A stretch of 14,844 bases of DNA from an uncultured Oscillibacter sp. (GTDB taxonomy: Bacteria > Bacillota > Clostridia > Oscillospirales > Oscillospiraceae), in contig CABUDN010000054.1 of NCBI GenBank assembly GCA_902490355.1, positions 1-14,844 on the forward strand, read 5' to 3'. The notes beneath the pieces are model-generated. The model searched no databases, was not told the origin of the DNA, and worked only from the letters and a program-made list of their open reading frames with translations. Numbering within the stretch: position 1 is the stretch's first letter; each line of letters starts with the position of its first letter. The position numbers were made by a program, and so were the translations under genes. Below, piece after piece: positions 14,839-14,844 of the stretch.

Positions 14839-14844
14839 TTTAAT

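Noticed and set aside
1..14844. CRISPR arrays, insertion sequences, phage genes, toxin-antitoxin pairs or a novel defence system
   Set aside because: No regularly spaced repeats, transposase or integrase motifs, or paired small toxin-antitoxin-like genes were seen; nearly all genes are recognisable housekeeping genes.

Overview
The window looks like a piece of chromosome from a GC-rich anaerobic Clostridia, most likely of the Oscillospiraceae type (Flavonifractor, Lawsonibacter or Oscillibacter-like). This is an inference from three things: the GC-rich codon use with strong AGGAGG-type ribosome sites, the recJ-rel-dtd-MBL-hemZ gene order that is typical of Clostridia, and the presence of an SLH-domain surface protein and a DacF-like carboxypeptidase. 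I see no phage, transposon, CRISPR, toxin-antitoxin or secretion genes. Most of the window is housekeeping, and I found no clear new multi-gene system.

Left block (1-8260, all minus strand, so transcribed right to left). A strong promoter (TTTACC-17-TATAAT, 8231-8259) drives recJ (single-strand exonuclease). recJ overlaps relA, the bifunctional (p)ppGpp synthetase/hydrolase, by 4 bases. These are followed by dtd (D-aminoacyl-tRNA deacylase), a GloB-like metallo-beta-lactamase hydrolase, hemZ (radical SAM coproporphyrinogen dehydrogenase-like) and a uridine kinase-like P-loop kinase. A very small ORF with a strong ribosome site follows, but its frame is probably broken and it runs to the window edge. 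Two strong hairpins between dtd and the hydrolase, and another after the kinase, may partly terminate transcription and set dosage along this operon.

Middle block (8260-13300). A divergent promoter (TTGACG-17-TACAAT, 8332-8360) drives a secreted protein with three SLH repeats and a degenerate GH18-like barrel. Convergent to it are three minus-strand units: a 136-residue P-loop protein of unknown function, pgi (glucose-6-phosphate isomerase) and a D-Ala-D-Ala carboxypeptidase. I could assign promoters to the first two of these and terminators of varying quality to all three.

Right block (13368-14844, plus strand). A consensus-like promoter, tRNA-Gly(CCC) with encoded CCA, and a textbook terminator are followed by a three-gene cluster: a nitrilase-superfamily amidohydrolase with an unusual catalytic Lys region, a DUF1653 protein and a 63-residue membrane protein. 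Arginine codon choice changes sharply at the nitrilase gene (CGC over CGG), which hints at a different origin to the right of the tRNA.

The points most worth a second look are the Glu-to-Gln change in the GH18-like motif of the surface protein, the conserved-looking small P-loop protein with its own promoter and terminator, the tRNA-Gly boundary with its codon shift, and the apparent frameshift at the left edge.
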